From Theocolax elegans (taxonomy: Eukaryota > Arthropoda > Insecta > Hymenoptera > Cerocephalidae), in the NCBI GenBank assembly GCA_026168455.1, contig CM047428.1, positions 36,755,255 to 36,819,254 on the forward strand: a stretch of 64,000 nucleotides of DNA, given 5' to 3'. The position numbers and the translations under genes are program-made. The notes under the pieces are model-generated. The model saw only the letters and a list, made by a program, of their open reading frames with translations. It did not search any database and was not told the origin of the DNA. This document shows positions 31,693-42,018 of the stretch, piece by piece. Numbering within the stretch: position 1 is the stretch's first letter; the number at the start of each line of letters is the position of its first letter.

Positions 31693-32782
31693 ATATGTAA
31701 ATAAAAGGTTAGAGTCTCAGTATTTTGATCCTTCGCACGAAGCAGGGTTTTCGGGTGCAAGAAATTTAATCAGATTGAATAAAGATATACCGCGGGAACA
31801 GATCTATAAATGGTTGGAAAAATACGACGCTTATACTTTACATCGTCCTGTACGAAGAAAATTTAAGAGATTGTGTTACAACGTGTCGTATTTAGATCAA
31901 GTTTGGGAGGTCGATTTACAGGACTTGCGCTTAATAAAAAATTACAACGACGGAGTGTCTTACGTTTTGGTGGCGATCGACGTTTTAAGTAAATTTGTGT
32001 GGGTGGAACCTTTGAAAGACAAATCGAGTGACCAAGTAACCGAGGCATTCAAAAAAATTTTAAAACGAAGCGGAGAACGTTTTCCGTACATGGTTCAAAG
32101 CGATCGAGGAAAGGAGTTTCTCGGTAAATTTATGCAAAATTTTTTAAAACGTAACGACATTCGATTTCGCGTTGTGCGTAATCCGGATGTGAAGGCTGCG
32201 GTGGTTGAACGAGTAAATAGAACTCTGAAAGAACGTATGTGGCGTTATTTCACACATAAAAATACTCGTAGGTACATTGACGTATTACAACACATCGTCA
32301 AGGCTTACAATAACACAAGACATTCTAGCATTAAAATGACACCGGCTTCGGTAACTATTCACAACGAAGGGATTGCGCGAAAAAATTTAGAACGTCTGAG
32401 CAGAAACAAATTACCGAAACGGAAAAAGAATATATACAAAGTCGGTAGTTACGTTCGAATCAGTAGAGACAAGAACGCTTTTGAAAAAGGTTACGTCAGA
32501 GGATGGCAAGAGGAAATTTTTATAATTAAAAGTGTTGCGAAAAAACAAAACATTTACGTTTATACTTTGACCGATTTGGACGGTGAAAGCATTGAAGGAT
32601 TCTTTTATCCCGAAGAACTCACGGCCGTTGATAGTTGTCGCGTAGAAAATCGTGAACACAAAATAGATAAAATTTTACGTAGTAAAGGCAAAGGTAAACG
32701 TAAACAGTATTTCGTCAGTTGGGTTGGATATCCTGAAAAATTTAATTTGTGGGTCTCTGCCAACGATTTAAAAGCATTGTAA
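31679..32782 (+). CDS. Polinton retroviral-type integrase with chromodomain
   Basis: The frame has 367 codons; its apparent ATG lies just before SKYVNKRLESQ and may be an artefact of a 2-base insertion relative to copy 1. The DDE catalytic triad is complete: D79 in WEVDLQDL, D142 in QSDRGKEF and E177 in AAVVERVNRTLK. The C-terminus (about 320-365) is a chromodomain (QYFVSWVGYPEKFNLW). Integrases of this type insert Polintons and create 6-bp duplications, as seen at the element ends. It appears intact, unlike polB. The penton-like gene starts two bases after its stop codon. Confidence 0.92.
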   Translation: MAQSKYVNKRLESQYFDPSHEAGFSGARNLIRLNKDIPREQIYKWLEKYDAYTLHRPVRRKFKRLCYNVSYLDQVWEVDLQDLRLIKNYNDGVSYVLVAIDVLSKFVWVEPLKDKSSDQVTEAFKKILKRSGERFPYMVQSDRGKEFLGKFMQNFLKRNDIRFRVVRNPDVKAAVVERVNRTLKERMWRYFTHKNTRRYIDVLQHIVKAYNNTRHSSIKMTPASVTIHNEGIARKNLERLSRNKLPKRKKNIYKVGSYVRISRDKNAFEKGYVRGWQEEIFIIKSVAKKQNIYVYTLTDLDGESIEGFFYPEELTAVDSCRVENREHKIDKILRSKGKGKRKQYFVSWVGYPEKFNLWVSANDLKAL

Positions 32783-32783
32783 A

Positions 32784-33559
32784 ATGGATTCCGACGATTT
32801 TACCATTGTTTTGCCGAGCAACAGTAGTATGAAATATTTTCCAGACAATACAACGACGTGCTTTTCAACTAAATTACCAAAGCAGATAGCTTTACAAGGA
32901 CGATGGATGGTTGGACTATCCGAGATACACGTACCCTGCACTACCCTACACTTGAGCAGAGAGGAATCAAAATTATCGGCAACAAAAAACTATTATTTTC
33001 AACACGGTATATGCGACGATATTAATCAACTTGTCGATTGTATAAACGACAGTTTATTCAAATATCACGGCAACACTGAAATTGAAAAATTAGTCTATAA
33101 CGAAAACGGAGGTTTGGTACAATGATAAAATTCAAAGAAAATGAAAATCGTACGAAACCGTTTGCTACATTTTCAACGACGGTTAATCGTATTTTAGGTT
33201 TCGATTTGAACGAAACGTTAGAATTTGAAAGTTACGATGGATCGACGATTCAAGTAGCAAATTTTCCCGCCAGCCTCTCGAGAGCCATACCCGATCAATT
33301 TTTTGTTTATTCAAATCTGTGTGAACCTTGTATAGTAGGAGATTCTCACACACCGTTGCTTCGCATAGTGAATATTCAATCGAAACACTTCAATTATGGA
33401 AATACTGTAGTTAAACGTTTTGCACCCGTCAGTTATACACCCATACTTTACAATTGTTTTAAAGTTATCGACATTGATATAAGAGATCAATATGGTCATC
33501 CAATACCATTCGAGTTTGGTACGTTGACCGCAGCGTTACATTTTAAAAGGATTGATTAG
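32784..33559 (+). pseudogene. Penton-like minor capsid protein, copy 1 (one-base frameshift)
   Basis: Identical to copy 2 at 34018 except that an A is missing after GGTTTGGTAC at about 33121, which splits the frame into two overlapping halves. Confidence 0.9.
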
Positions 33560-33571
33560 TGTCGTTCGTTT

Positions 33572-33969
33572 GGCAGGGCTTATTACTCTTTATTACGATA
33601 GTCCAATTGGAAGCGGACGGGGCGTACATCACGTTTATGCAGGTTCAACATCGCAACGAGGACACGGTGTGGGTAGTTGGCTCGCAGGTTTATTTAGAAG
33701 AGCGGTGCCTTTGATTGCTAAAGGTGCTCGCGCCCTTGGTAAAGAAGCAGTCCGAGCAGGCGTCACATAGTAGATGACGTGTCGGATGGAAATCTGTCGT
33801 TCAAAGAATCGTTTAATAATCGTATGACGAATCTGGTAAAAATTGAAACGTAAAGCCGTAGACAAATTAATAAAATGATGGAGGGGTCTGGATATAAAAC
33901 ATTCGACAAAAGGAGAGCTCTACAGTTTCCGTGGAACGGTGAAAGTGTACGTATCAAACAGCTTAAACC
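33572..33969 (+). pseudogene. Basic GHGVGSW minor virion-like protein, copy 1 (degraded)
   Basis: Same gene as at 34811, but with several one- to three-base losses, for example near 33584, 33768 and 33830. It stops at the duplication seam before the Lys-rich tail. Confidence 0.8.
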
Positions 33970-34017
33970 TCTGAAATTAATTTGTGGTCTCTGCCAACGA
34001 TTTAAAAGCATTGTAAA

Positions 34018-34794
34018 ATGGATTCCGACGATTTTACCATTGTTTTGCCGAGCAACAGTAGTATGAAATATTTTCCAGACAATACAACGACGTGCTTTTC
34101 AACTAAATTACCAAAGCAGATAGCTTTACAAGGACGATGGATGGTTGGACTATCCGAGATACACGTACCCTGCACTACCCTACACTTGAGCAGAGAGGAA
34201 TCAAAATTATCGGCAACAAAAAACTATTATTTTCAACACGGTATATGCGACGATATTAATCAACTTGTCGATTGTATAAACGACAGTTTATTCAAATATC
34301 ACGGCAACACTGAAATTGAAAAATTAGTCTATAACGAAAACGGAGGTTTGGTACAAATGATAAAATTCAAAGAAAATGAAAATCGTACGAAACCGTTTGC
34401 TACATTTTCAACGACGGTTAATCGTATTTTAGGTTTCGATTTGAACGAAACGTTAGAATTTGAAAGTTACGATGGATCGACGATTCAAGTAGCAAATTTT
34501 CCCGCCAGCCTCTCGAGAGCCATACCCGATCAATTTTTTGTTTATTCAAATCTGTGTGAACCTTGTATAGTAGGAGATTCTCACACACCGTTGCTTCGCA
34601 TAGTGAATATTCAATCGAAACACTTCAATTATGGAAATACTGTAGTTAAACGTTTTGCACCCGTCAGTTATACACCCATACTTTACAATTGTTTTAAAGT
34701 TATCGACATTGATATAAGAGATCAATATGGTCATCCAATACCATTCGAGTTTGGTACGTTGACCGCAGCGTTACATTTTAAAAGGATTGATTAA
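34018..34794 (+). CDS. Penton-like minor capsid protein (258 aa)
   Basis: The intact frame starts MDSDDFTIVLPSNSSMKYFP. The opening pattern FxVxLPSNSSMxxFPDN, LPKQIALQGRWMVGLSEI is the hallmark of the Polinton minor capsid protein (PY), which is predicted to adopt a single jelly-roll like adenovirus penton base or vaccinia-type vertex proteins. Length agrees with the C-terminally short members of the family. It sits between integrase and the basic GHGVGSW gene and is followed by the major capsid gene, the usual structural block. Copy 1 differs by one base. Confidence 0.85.
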   Translation: MDSDDFTIVLPSNSSMKYFPDNTTTCFSTKLPKQIALQGRWMVGLSEIHVPCTTLHLSREESKLSATKNYYFQHGICDDINQLVDCINDSLFKYHGNTEIEKLVYNENGGLVQMIKFKENENRTKPFATFSTTVNRILGFDLNETLEFESYDGSTIQVANFPASLSRAIPDQFFVYSNLCEPCIVGDSHTPLLRIVNIQSKHFNYGNTVVKRFAPVSYTPILYNCFKVIDIDIRDQYGHPIPFEFGTLTAALHFKRID

Positions 34795-34810
34795 GTGTCG
34801 TTCGTTTGGC

Positions 34811-35389
34811 ATGGCTTATTACTCTCTTTATTACGATAGTCCAATTGGAAGCGGACGGGGCGTACATCACGTTTATGCAGGTTCAACATCGCAACGAGGA
34901 CACGGTGTGGGTAGTTGGCTCGCAGGTTTATTTAGAAGAGCGGTGCCTTTGATTGCTAAAGGTGCTCGCGCCCTTGGTAAAGAAGCAGTCCGAGCAGGCG
35001 TCAACATATTAGATGACGTGTCGGATGGAAATCTGTCGTTCAAAGAATCGTTTAATAATCGTATGAACGAATCTGGTAAAAATTTGAAACGTAAAGCCGT
35101 AGACAAAATTAATAAAATGATGGAGGGGTCTGGATATAAAACATTCGACAAAAGGAGAGCTCTACAGTTTCCGTGGAACGGTGAAAGTGTACGTATCAAA
35201 CAGCTTAAACCTCGTAAAAAGTACAAACGTCGTCAAAGTATAAAGAAAAGGAAACGTACAAAAAAAACCAAGTCTTTAAAACGGTTACAGCCAAAAGTGA
35301 AGCGTAAGAAACAGAATAAAAAGAAGAAATCGAGGAAAATATCGAAAACAAAAAAGAAGACAAAGAATAATTTTGACGTTTTCAATTGA
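34811..35389 (+). CDS. Basic GHGVGSW minor virion-like protein (192 aa)
   Basis: The start MAYYSLYYDSPIGSGRG is preferred over an upstream frame opening. The segment QRGHGVGSWLAGLFRRAVP followed by AKGARALGKEAVRAG forms an amphipathic helix pair typical of a small Polinton/adintovirus protein compared with adenovirus pX/pVI. The tail from about residue 130 is extremely Lys/Arg-rich, as expected for a DNA-binding or nuclear-targeted core protein. It ends two bases before the capsid start codon. Function is inferred from family position. Confidence 0.7.
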   Translation: MAYYSLYYDSPIGSGRGVHHVYAGSTSQRGHGVGSWLAGLFRRAVPLIAKGARALGKEAVRAGVNILDDVSDGNLSFKESFNNRMNESGKNLKRKAVDKINKMMEGSGYKTFDKRRALQFPWNGESVRIKQLKPRKKYKRRQSIKKRKRTKKTKSLKRLQPKVKRKKQNKKKKSRKISKTKKKTKNNFDVFN

Positions 35390-35391
35390 AA

Positions 35392-36310
35392 ATGGCGTTT
35401 TTACATTCTCACAGCTCAGAGTGTCTCAAAAGTGAGTTGGATATATTTTCACTCCCTCAAACGCAAACCAGTATCGAATCGAGTTGTTGGACTACTTATA
35501 ATCCAATTTCGTCGTTAAACGACGATTCGCCCATCGAATTTTGCGTTCAAAATCAAGGAGAAGATTACCTGGATCTTGTTTCAAAGTTTGTGTAAAAGTC
35601 AAACCTTATTCGAAAGACGATGACAAACACGTAGGACCTGTAAATAATTTCTTACACTCGTTATTTAATCAAATCGATATTTATTTTAATCAGAAACCAA
35701 TCACTCCTCCGAATAACGCTTATCCGTACAGAGCGTACATAGAAACACTCTTGAATTACGGCCCAGCAGCTAAAGAATCGCATCTATCGACGACTTTGTG
35801 GTACGCAGATACACCAAGACAGATGGACAGCACCCCTGACGAGGGTACAAACGCAGGACTTGCAAACAGACAAAATTTTACATCCGATGGCAAAACCGTC
35901 GATCTCATTGGACATTTGCATTGCGATATTTTTAATCAGGATAAATTACTCATCAATGGTGTCGAAATGAAAATACGTCTTGTACGTTCAAAGGACTCAT
36001 TTTGTTTAATGGATTCGTCAGCCGCAGGCTCATACACCGTAAGCATCACCGAAGCAAATTTACTCGTAAGACGCGTGAAAATAAGTCCTGGAATTCTATT
36101 GGCCCATGCAAAAACTCTCGCAACTACAACCGCTAAATATCCCATATCCAGAGTGGAAATCAAAACATTCACGATACCTAGCGGTGTCTTGGGTGAAACA
36201 CTCGACAACGTGATTTTAGGACAACTACCAAAACGAGTGATACTGGGATTTGTTGATAATAAGGCTTTCAATGGAAACAAAACTTTGAATCCTTTCAATT
36301 TTCAAAATTA
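35392..36310 (+). pseudogene. Polinton major capsid protein (hexon-like), frameshifted and 3'-truncated
   Basis: The start MAFLHSHSSECLKSELDIF and the region PVNNFLHSLFNQIDIYFN, then YPYRAYIETLLNYG, are typical of the Polinton double jelly-roll capsid protein. The frame shifts near 35577. The second frame stays open but runs directly into the right terminal repeat at 36311. Roughly 300 codons are present whereas the family usually has around 550-650, so most of the second jelly-roll is missing. The gene cannot make a full capsid protein as assembled. Either a deletion joined the gene to the terminus or the assembly did. Confidence 0.88.
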
Positions 36311-36703
36311 CGAGACGCACTGCGCGCGCACTCCCTCTACCTCTCTCTCTCGCACCCATGTACTCCGACGGGGCCCGCTGTGACGTCACAGAGTCCGTTC
36401 CACCCTACCTATACATACGTGCGAGAGAGAGAGAGCGAAGCTCTTTCCCTCTCACTCCCTCTCTGGCACGCGCAGGCCCCCGCCGTGACATCACCACCGG
36501 GGTAGACACCCCATTGTCCACGCTAGACTACCCCATTGTACGTGCTAGACAACCCCATTGTTCCCATTGTTCCCATTGTTCCCATTGTTCCCATTGTTCC
36601 CATTGTTTGCGCTAGACAATCCCATTGTTCCCATTGTTCGCACCAGACACCATTGTTGTTAGGCCACGCCCATTCCGGCGCGCTATAAGGTACCCTTACT
36701 ACT
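36311..36703 (-). repeat. Polinton right terminal inverted repeat
   Basis: This is the reverse complement of the left repeat, with extra CCCATTGTT units. It begins directly inside the major capsid gene, so the GA/CT-rich subterminal region seen at the left end (about 9753-10230) is missing on this side. Confidence 0.9.
36381..36388. promoter_or_regulatory. CRE/ATF-type octamer in right terminal repeat
   Basis: TGACGTCA is the inverted counterpart of 9676-9683. The counterpart of the outer site reads TGACATCA here and is therefore mutated. Confidence 0.5.
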
Positions 36704-36709
36704 GTCAAA

Positions 36710-36956
36710 TGTTTATAATTTGATTAGTTACTATTAATTTAACAATTAATTTCTATGTATTACAAATAAACTAAAATTTTAATTAAAATCGACATTTAAT
36801 TTAGTAAAATAAAACAAAGAGTTCTATAACATGTAGAATTCTAGATAATTAGTACATGGGTTCTATAATAAATTATTTATTCAGCTTGATTGATCGATCG
36901 ATACCTTATTTAGTGGGTTTGGGTTAATCAAAATACTTGTAATCTATTAGTTTCAG
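36710..36956. other. hAT intron 3, right remainder
   Basis: AT-rich intron sequence between the Polinton and exon 4, ending in a good acceptor (TTAGTTTCAG). Confidence 0.6.
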
Positions 36957-37321
36957 ACTGCGACGACAACAGCTTACTTTTAATGCTGCAAAGACAAATA
37001 AACATAACGCAGGAGGATGATTCGTCGATAGATAAAGCGGTGGAAGAAGAATTAAATCAATATTTGCGTGAAAAATGCTTATCTTTTAAAGCTTGTATTT
37101 TTACATGGTGGCGGGAGAACGGATGGCGGTTTCCTCACTTAAGAAAAATCGCTATAAATTATTTAGGTATCGTAGGAACACAAGTGTCGAGTGAGCGACT
37201 TTTTTCAATAGCAGGAGATATAGTGACTGATAGCCGCGTGAAACTTTTGTCCGAAAATGTCGAAATGATATCGTTTTACATCCAAATTGGAAAGGATAAA
37301 ATAAATGTACTAACATTTTGA
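36957..37321 (+). CDS. hAT/ZBED-type transposase, exon 4 (dimerisation domain)
   Basis: The exon begins in the phase left by exon 3 and ends with a stop after NVLTF. It encodes the hAT C-terminal dimerisation region: an acidic lead (EEELNQYLREK), TWWRENGWRFPHLRKIA and the diagnostic YLGIVGTQVSSERLFSIAGD. This conserved end, located nearly 29 kb from exon 3, is the best evidence that the Polinton landed inside a once continuous hAT gene. Confidence 0.85.
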
Positions 37322-40138
37322 AAAATTATCGACCTGCTCTTTTAATTGCCCGCACCTCACCTTTTCATAGCTGTTCATAAATTTTACTATTATACAAAGG
37401 AATTAAATATGTAATAGTTATACTTTAATATACATTATCAAAGTTACTCACTTGCTCACGCTCGCTCAATTACATTCTTCACCAATTGATTAAATATCAT
37501 AAATAAATTTTTATTTTGAAGTAAATTTGAAAAGCAAATTAAAATTTGTTTAAACATGCTATGCTAAATATATTTATTTTAAATCTATTATCAATATTAA
37601 AATTAAATGCAACTTATCTTTTGTAAATAAAAACTAAAAAAACCAAAAATAGATTCCATATTTTTCTTCATTTCTACAAGAATGTAAAATATTTCATAAT
37701 CTTGCACTTCTCCAAAGAATTGTACAGAATCATTTCCCTTACATTACTCTTATAAATTTCTCTTATTTTATTTATTTCTTTTATTATTTATTGTTCAAGT
37801 AGAAATTTTGTCTAGCTTTCTATAGATCTATGTAGTTCACCATGTTAAATAATCGAGGCCTCGATAAAACTAGATAAATTTGTACCAAGGTTTATTTATT
37901 AATTTATTTATTTTATTTTCCTATTAATATATTTCCCTTGTAATTCTTATTAAAAACTTATTATCTTTTTTACATTAAAAGTGAAAGAAATATTAATTAA
38001 TAAATGATTAGAATTGAAACATTGGGATAGCGCGAGAAGTATTCGGGTAGTACGAAATATTCGGGTAGCCCGAAAAATTCGGGCAGTTCGTTACATTCGG
38101 GTAGTCCGAAAAATTCGGGTAGTTCGTTACATTCGGGTAGTTCGTAACATTCGGGTAGCCCGAATCATTCGGGTAGACCGAAATATTTCGGGTAGCCCGA
38201 AACATTCGAGCAGACCGAAAACTTTCGGGTTACGGTAAAACCCGAAGCCCGACCGACTCAAACCCGACCCGACGGGTCGGGTTTTCGAATCGGGTAACCC
38301 GACTTTCCGGGTACCCGCACACTCCTAGTTATAAATAACTAACAAAAAGTGAACGTAATATTTGCAATATAAATATGTATGTTTATCCGCAAATTTATAA
38401 TTTTGTTATATAAATTTCACCAAAGTTTCAAACATAACACAGACATATATTTCAATATAAATTCAATATAAATGTAAGAAGTAAGTAGAATTTAAAAAAA
38501 CTTATAATAGTAAATCTGCATAAAATGCTGTAATAACAAAATAGACTTTTTAGATGATCAGGGTGAAAATATATTTACTGATCTTATTAAATTAATATAT
38601 ATCTTACCCATCTGATTAATTTCTATTATTTGCATGTAATTATAACTAGGAATATATATTTATTAAATCTATTATTTGAAATTTGATTTTTCATGAGTGA
38701 TACACTTACAAAATGTATAATTTGAATTTAAGACACCATTCAATTAAAGAATAAAGTTATCGTGTTTTTATAGCAAATGAATATGACTTAATAATTAAAG
38801 AATATAAATTTAAAATTTGAGTTAAAAGCGGGTCCTTGTGCGCTTGTGCGATCGTCTTAGCGTCGTGAAAATAATCAACGGTTATATTATATTTTTTGAA
38901 TGTAAATAATTTGTATATAATTCCTTTTTACAAATAAATTTATGGAGTTTAAACATTACACGATTAATTAATATATTCATAACAATACGAAGATATAAAT
39001 TAAATAAATCTTGACAGTATTTTAATTTTTCAGTTACTTAAAATAAATCCGGTATTAACTACTAATATCAAGTCATTAACTATTAGGAATATTCAATTTA
39101 CTCAAAAGTCAATCCAGATTCATTATTAGTTAATGTCAATAATTTGTCACAAGTCACACATTTCTCAGTGTTATAGTATTGTACGATTTTTGCAATTAGC
39201 GTCTATGTTTATAGTTGTAGTCTTGGAAAGAAACATCTTATGTGATGGTGAAATTTATTTAATAAATTTATTAGTTAGTAGTTTTTGATAAACATACTTT
39301 TTTATTGTGATGATAAATTAGAAGCAACTACAAGAAAGCAACAAAATAATTGTAAAATTTCAATGTATAATATTTCATAAGGCTGACAAATGCTGATACA
39401 GAGTTTCTGCTTTAAGAAGCGGCGAGTGGATGTGGATATAATATATAATAATAGTTAAAATGAGTTTGGTATATGATATAATTTTTGAATGCAGGATGTA
39501 GAATTAATCAGCTATGCAAATACAGTACAAATAATAATATTGTAATTCTAGCAGTAAGTTGCACATTTTTTATTTGTCTATCTCTACTTGTTTCTGAGTT
39601 ATGAACAAATGAGCTAATGCATAATTTATTCACAATTTTCTATTAAGTGCGTATAACTTTAGTCGAACAGCCTGTGAGATTAAATTTCACATAAATTCTT
39701 TCATAGTTGTGAATCAGAAAGTTCCCAAAGTCGCTACAGAAACCGTGACCGGGAGAGTGGAACCCCTTCATATAAATTGTATTAACAATTCTTTATCTAT
39801 AAATTACTGAATATTTATGATAAAAAAACATTTAAATAAATTATTTATGATTATAAATTTATCATAATAATTAGTATTTTTTCAATTGCAATATCAAATT
39901 ATATCTAAACGCACTTAAATGTTTCTGTTTTTTCTCCTCGGGTTCTTGGTAAGCTTAAAAATAAAAAAAAAAAAAAATGTTTCTTTATTAACCACATTCT
40001 GTATATTATCGAAGTATAAATAACACATTAACATCCACATCCACATCCACATTATATTAAAATTGTATACTGCCAAAATGACGATTTAAGTATAAATTAT
40101 GTTATATTTTTTTAAATAGTTTGTAAAAATTAATTTTT
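37322..40138. other. AT-rich sequence downstream of the hAT gene
   Basis: No supported gene. It holds the minisatellite listed separately and otherwise AT-rich sequence with short homopolymers, a 13-A run near 39965 and scattered repeat remnants. A segment near 39590-39720 resembles part of the foldback at 2981-3246 in its stretch ACATAAATTCTTTCAT. Confidence 0.5.
38030..38250 (+). repeat. 20-bp minisatellite (ATTCGGGTAGTNCGAAA)
   Basis: About ten degenerate 20-21-bp units of the form ATTCGGGTAGYYCGAAA. An Arg-rich open frame runs through it on each strand and is a product of the repeat. It is followed by short ACCCG-type repeats to about 38310. Confidence 0.9.
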
Positions 40139-40439
40139 TTTTAATTCAATATGATCGCGGCACCCAAAAGAATAATTAGACATAGTGTTTGACTTTTTTA
40201 TAGGTATTTAATTAATTTTTTAATGGTTTTAAAGTTTAAGTCTGAGCGTACGTCCGTACAGGCAGACCTTTTATTTTTTTACTCTTCTTATATCTCTGTT
40301 GGATTTTCGAAAAAATGAATTTTATTTAATGAAAGTGATCGCGGAACCACACGGATTAATTAGTAATAGTGTTTAACTTTTTTATAGGTGTTTAATTACT
40401 TTTTTAAATGGTTTAACCTCGATTATTTAAAACGATTAT

Positions 40440-40770
40440 TGATTTGTTTATCTCGAACAGTTATAACTGAAGGTAACATTAAGGATTGGACATCATCAAC
40501 AGGAAGGGAATATTTTTTTTTCAATTTCGTAATATGGGTTTCAGTAGATGACGCCCCGTCGACCTGGAGGTAACAGTAGGGACCTGGACATCTTCTACAG
40601 GGAGAAATTGTTTTTTTTTGATATCGTAATAGGTCTTTCAGTAGGAGTTGCCCCGATGACCTGGAGGTAACATTACCGACCTGGACATCTTCTACAGGAA
40701 GAAAAATTTTTTTTTTGATTTCGCAATATGCCTTCCAGTAGATGTTGCCCAGATGACCTGGAGGTAATCA
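40440..40770 (+). repeat. 100-bp tandem array, left block
   Basis: Three units of about 100 bp share GACCTGGACATC, TCTACAGGAAGAAA, a T-run and GTTCCAGTAGATG. Related units continue at 43370-43745 beyond the Gypsy and foldback insertions. Flanking sequence (40139-40260 and 42246-42370) is also duplicated. Confidence 0.8.
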
Positions 40771-40775
40771 AAATA

Positions 40776-42018
40776 GGTTTGTCCTGACCTGCCAGAGTCG
40801 CTCCGTCGTCGAGCCTTCGACATTCTGCACCGACCAGCTCACCCCAGCGTACGAGCCACAGTTCGCCTCGTATCTGAGAAATTCGTCTGGCCAGGAGTCC
40901 GTAAGGACGCTGCTCATTGGGCCCGCTCCTGTGACGCCTGTCAACGATCGAAGGTAAACAAGCATAACCGTGCCGCACTCTCTTCCTTCGAGGCACCAGA
41001 CAACAGGTTCCAGCACATCCACATGGACCTGATCACGCTACCCCTTGTCGACGGGTTTCGGTACTGCCTGACGATCATCGACCGCTTCTCCAGGTGGCCA
41101 GAGGCAGTGCCTTTGAAGGATATTCGAGCGGACACGGTAGCCAACGCCTTCTTCTCCAGCTGGGTCGCCCATTACGGTTCACCTCTCACGATAACGACGG
41201 ACCAGGGGACCCAATTTGAGTCAGCCCTTTTCACGGCCTTGGCCCAACAGGTTGGAGCACAGCGCATACACACCACGCCATACCATCCGCAGGCAAACGG
41301 CATTATTGAGCGCTTCCACCGAACGCTCAAGGCCGTGCTTATGTGCGAATCGCAGATCTCATGGACGCAACGTCTGCCCATGGCTCTGTTGGGTCTGCGC
41401 ACCTGTTTTAAGGAGGATCTCCAGGCATCTCCAGCTGAGATGCTCTACGGTACCACTCTCCGTCTCCCAGGAGAGTTTTTCGTCACCTCCAACACGTCAG
41501 CTGACCCGCAAACCTTTATAGGGAAATTCCGCCAATTGATCATGAAGATCAAGCCGGTTCCAGCATCACACCACACCAACTATCGACCTTTCCTACTCAA
41601 GAGCCTGGACACCTGCAGTCACGTCTATCAACGCGTGGACGCCGTGCGCAAACCGTTGGTACCACCTTATGTAGGCCCTTTCAAGGTTGTCAAACGTATC
41701 AACGAGAAAGTTTACGTCATTCTAGTTAATGGAGAGGAGAGGTCAGTCACAACAGACGCCCTAATTCCAGCGCATTTAAACACATCGGAGCCCGCCCTCC
41801 AACCCCTACAGACACCTGCACAGACTTCAACACAATCTCATGACAACTTTGAGCAGACAGCCAAACAAAAGAGAGTAAGTTTTCCTTCGCCTCCTGCGAA
41901 GGTTTTTGGAAGGGGAGTGGCTGTGGAGACTCGTCCGAGCATTCAAGCTCCTGCGCAACACAGCGCCACGCAACAGTCGAGACGGAAACAAATCCTCGTT
42001 CCGAGACCGGAATTCTAG
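40776..42018 (+). pseudogene. Gypsy-type integrase, 5'-truncated pol fragment
   Basis: Reading begins abruptly within the pol gene. First comes the integrase zinc finger with H-H-C-C spacing (HRPAHPSVRATVRL, then SCDACQRSK), then the DDE core: HMDLITLPLVDGFRY with the first Asp, TDQGTQF with the second and GIIERFHRTLK with Glu. A C-terminal part (VPPYVGPFKVVKR) resembles the Gypsy integrase tail. The frame is open to 42018, but no protease, reverse transcriptase or RNase H is present upstream. Base composition is GC-richer than its surroundings. It is a truncated Gypsy copy inserted in the 100-bp tandem array. Confidence 0.88.

Larger units (their letters stand above)
27200..31880 (+). repeat. 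Tandem duplication IV (2.34-kb units)
   Basis: Segment 27200-29540 recurs as 29541-31880. The seam uses the six-base identity GTTACA shared by the integrase gene and the small basic gene. The copies differ by indels mainly in the small basic core-like gene and the conserved Polinton gene. Confidence 0.9.
32733..35212 (+). repeat. Tandem duplication V (1.24-kb units)
   Basis: Segment 32733-33969 recurs as 33970-35212. The seam jumps from inside the basic GHGVGSW gene back into the end of integrase. Missing bases cluster left of the seam in copy 1 (about 33560-33990), whereas copy 2 reads cleanly. Confidence 0.92.
9374..36703 (+). mobile_element. Maverick/Polinton, both termini present, 27.3 kb as assembled
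   Basis: Both ends start with AGTAGTAAGGGTACC on the outward-in strand. They belong to inverted repeats of about 380-390 bp and are flanked by a 6-bp duplication (GACAAA at 9368-9373, GTCAAA at 36704-36709, one mismatch). AG...CT termini and 6-bp duplications are typical of Polintons. The gene set confirms it: protein-primed polB, retroviral-type integrase with chromodomain, packaging ATPase, penton-like minor capsid protein and major capsid protein. No maturation protease is seen. The assembled length includes about 8.7 kb of staggered tandem duplication, a 1.2-kb Transib-type element and two 0.85-kb TRIMs, leaving about 15.7 kb of core. It is inserted in intron 3 of the hAT gene. Confidence 0.93.

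Noticed and set aside
9374..36703. A free-living virus genome integrated as a whole
   Set aside because: Integrase, 6-bp target duplication, broken polymerase and truncated capsid make an endogenous Polinton copy the simpler reading; virion formation by this copy is not supported.
38008..38250. CRISPR-like or coding repeat array
   Set aside because: The 20-bp units are contiguous and degenerate with no spacers; it is a minisatellite.
40673..41402. Minus-strand frames opposite the Gypsy integrase
   Set aside because: The plus strand carries the H-H-C-C and DDE motifs; the minus frames have no recognisable content.
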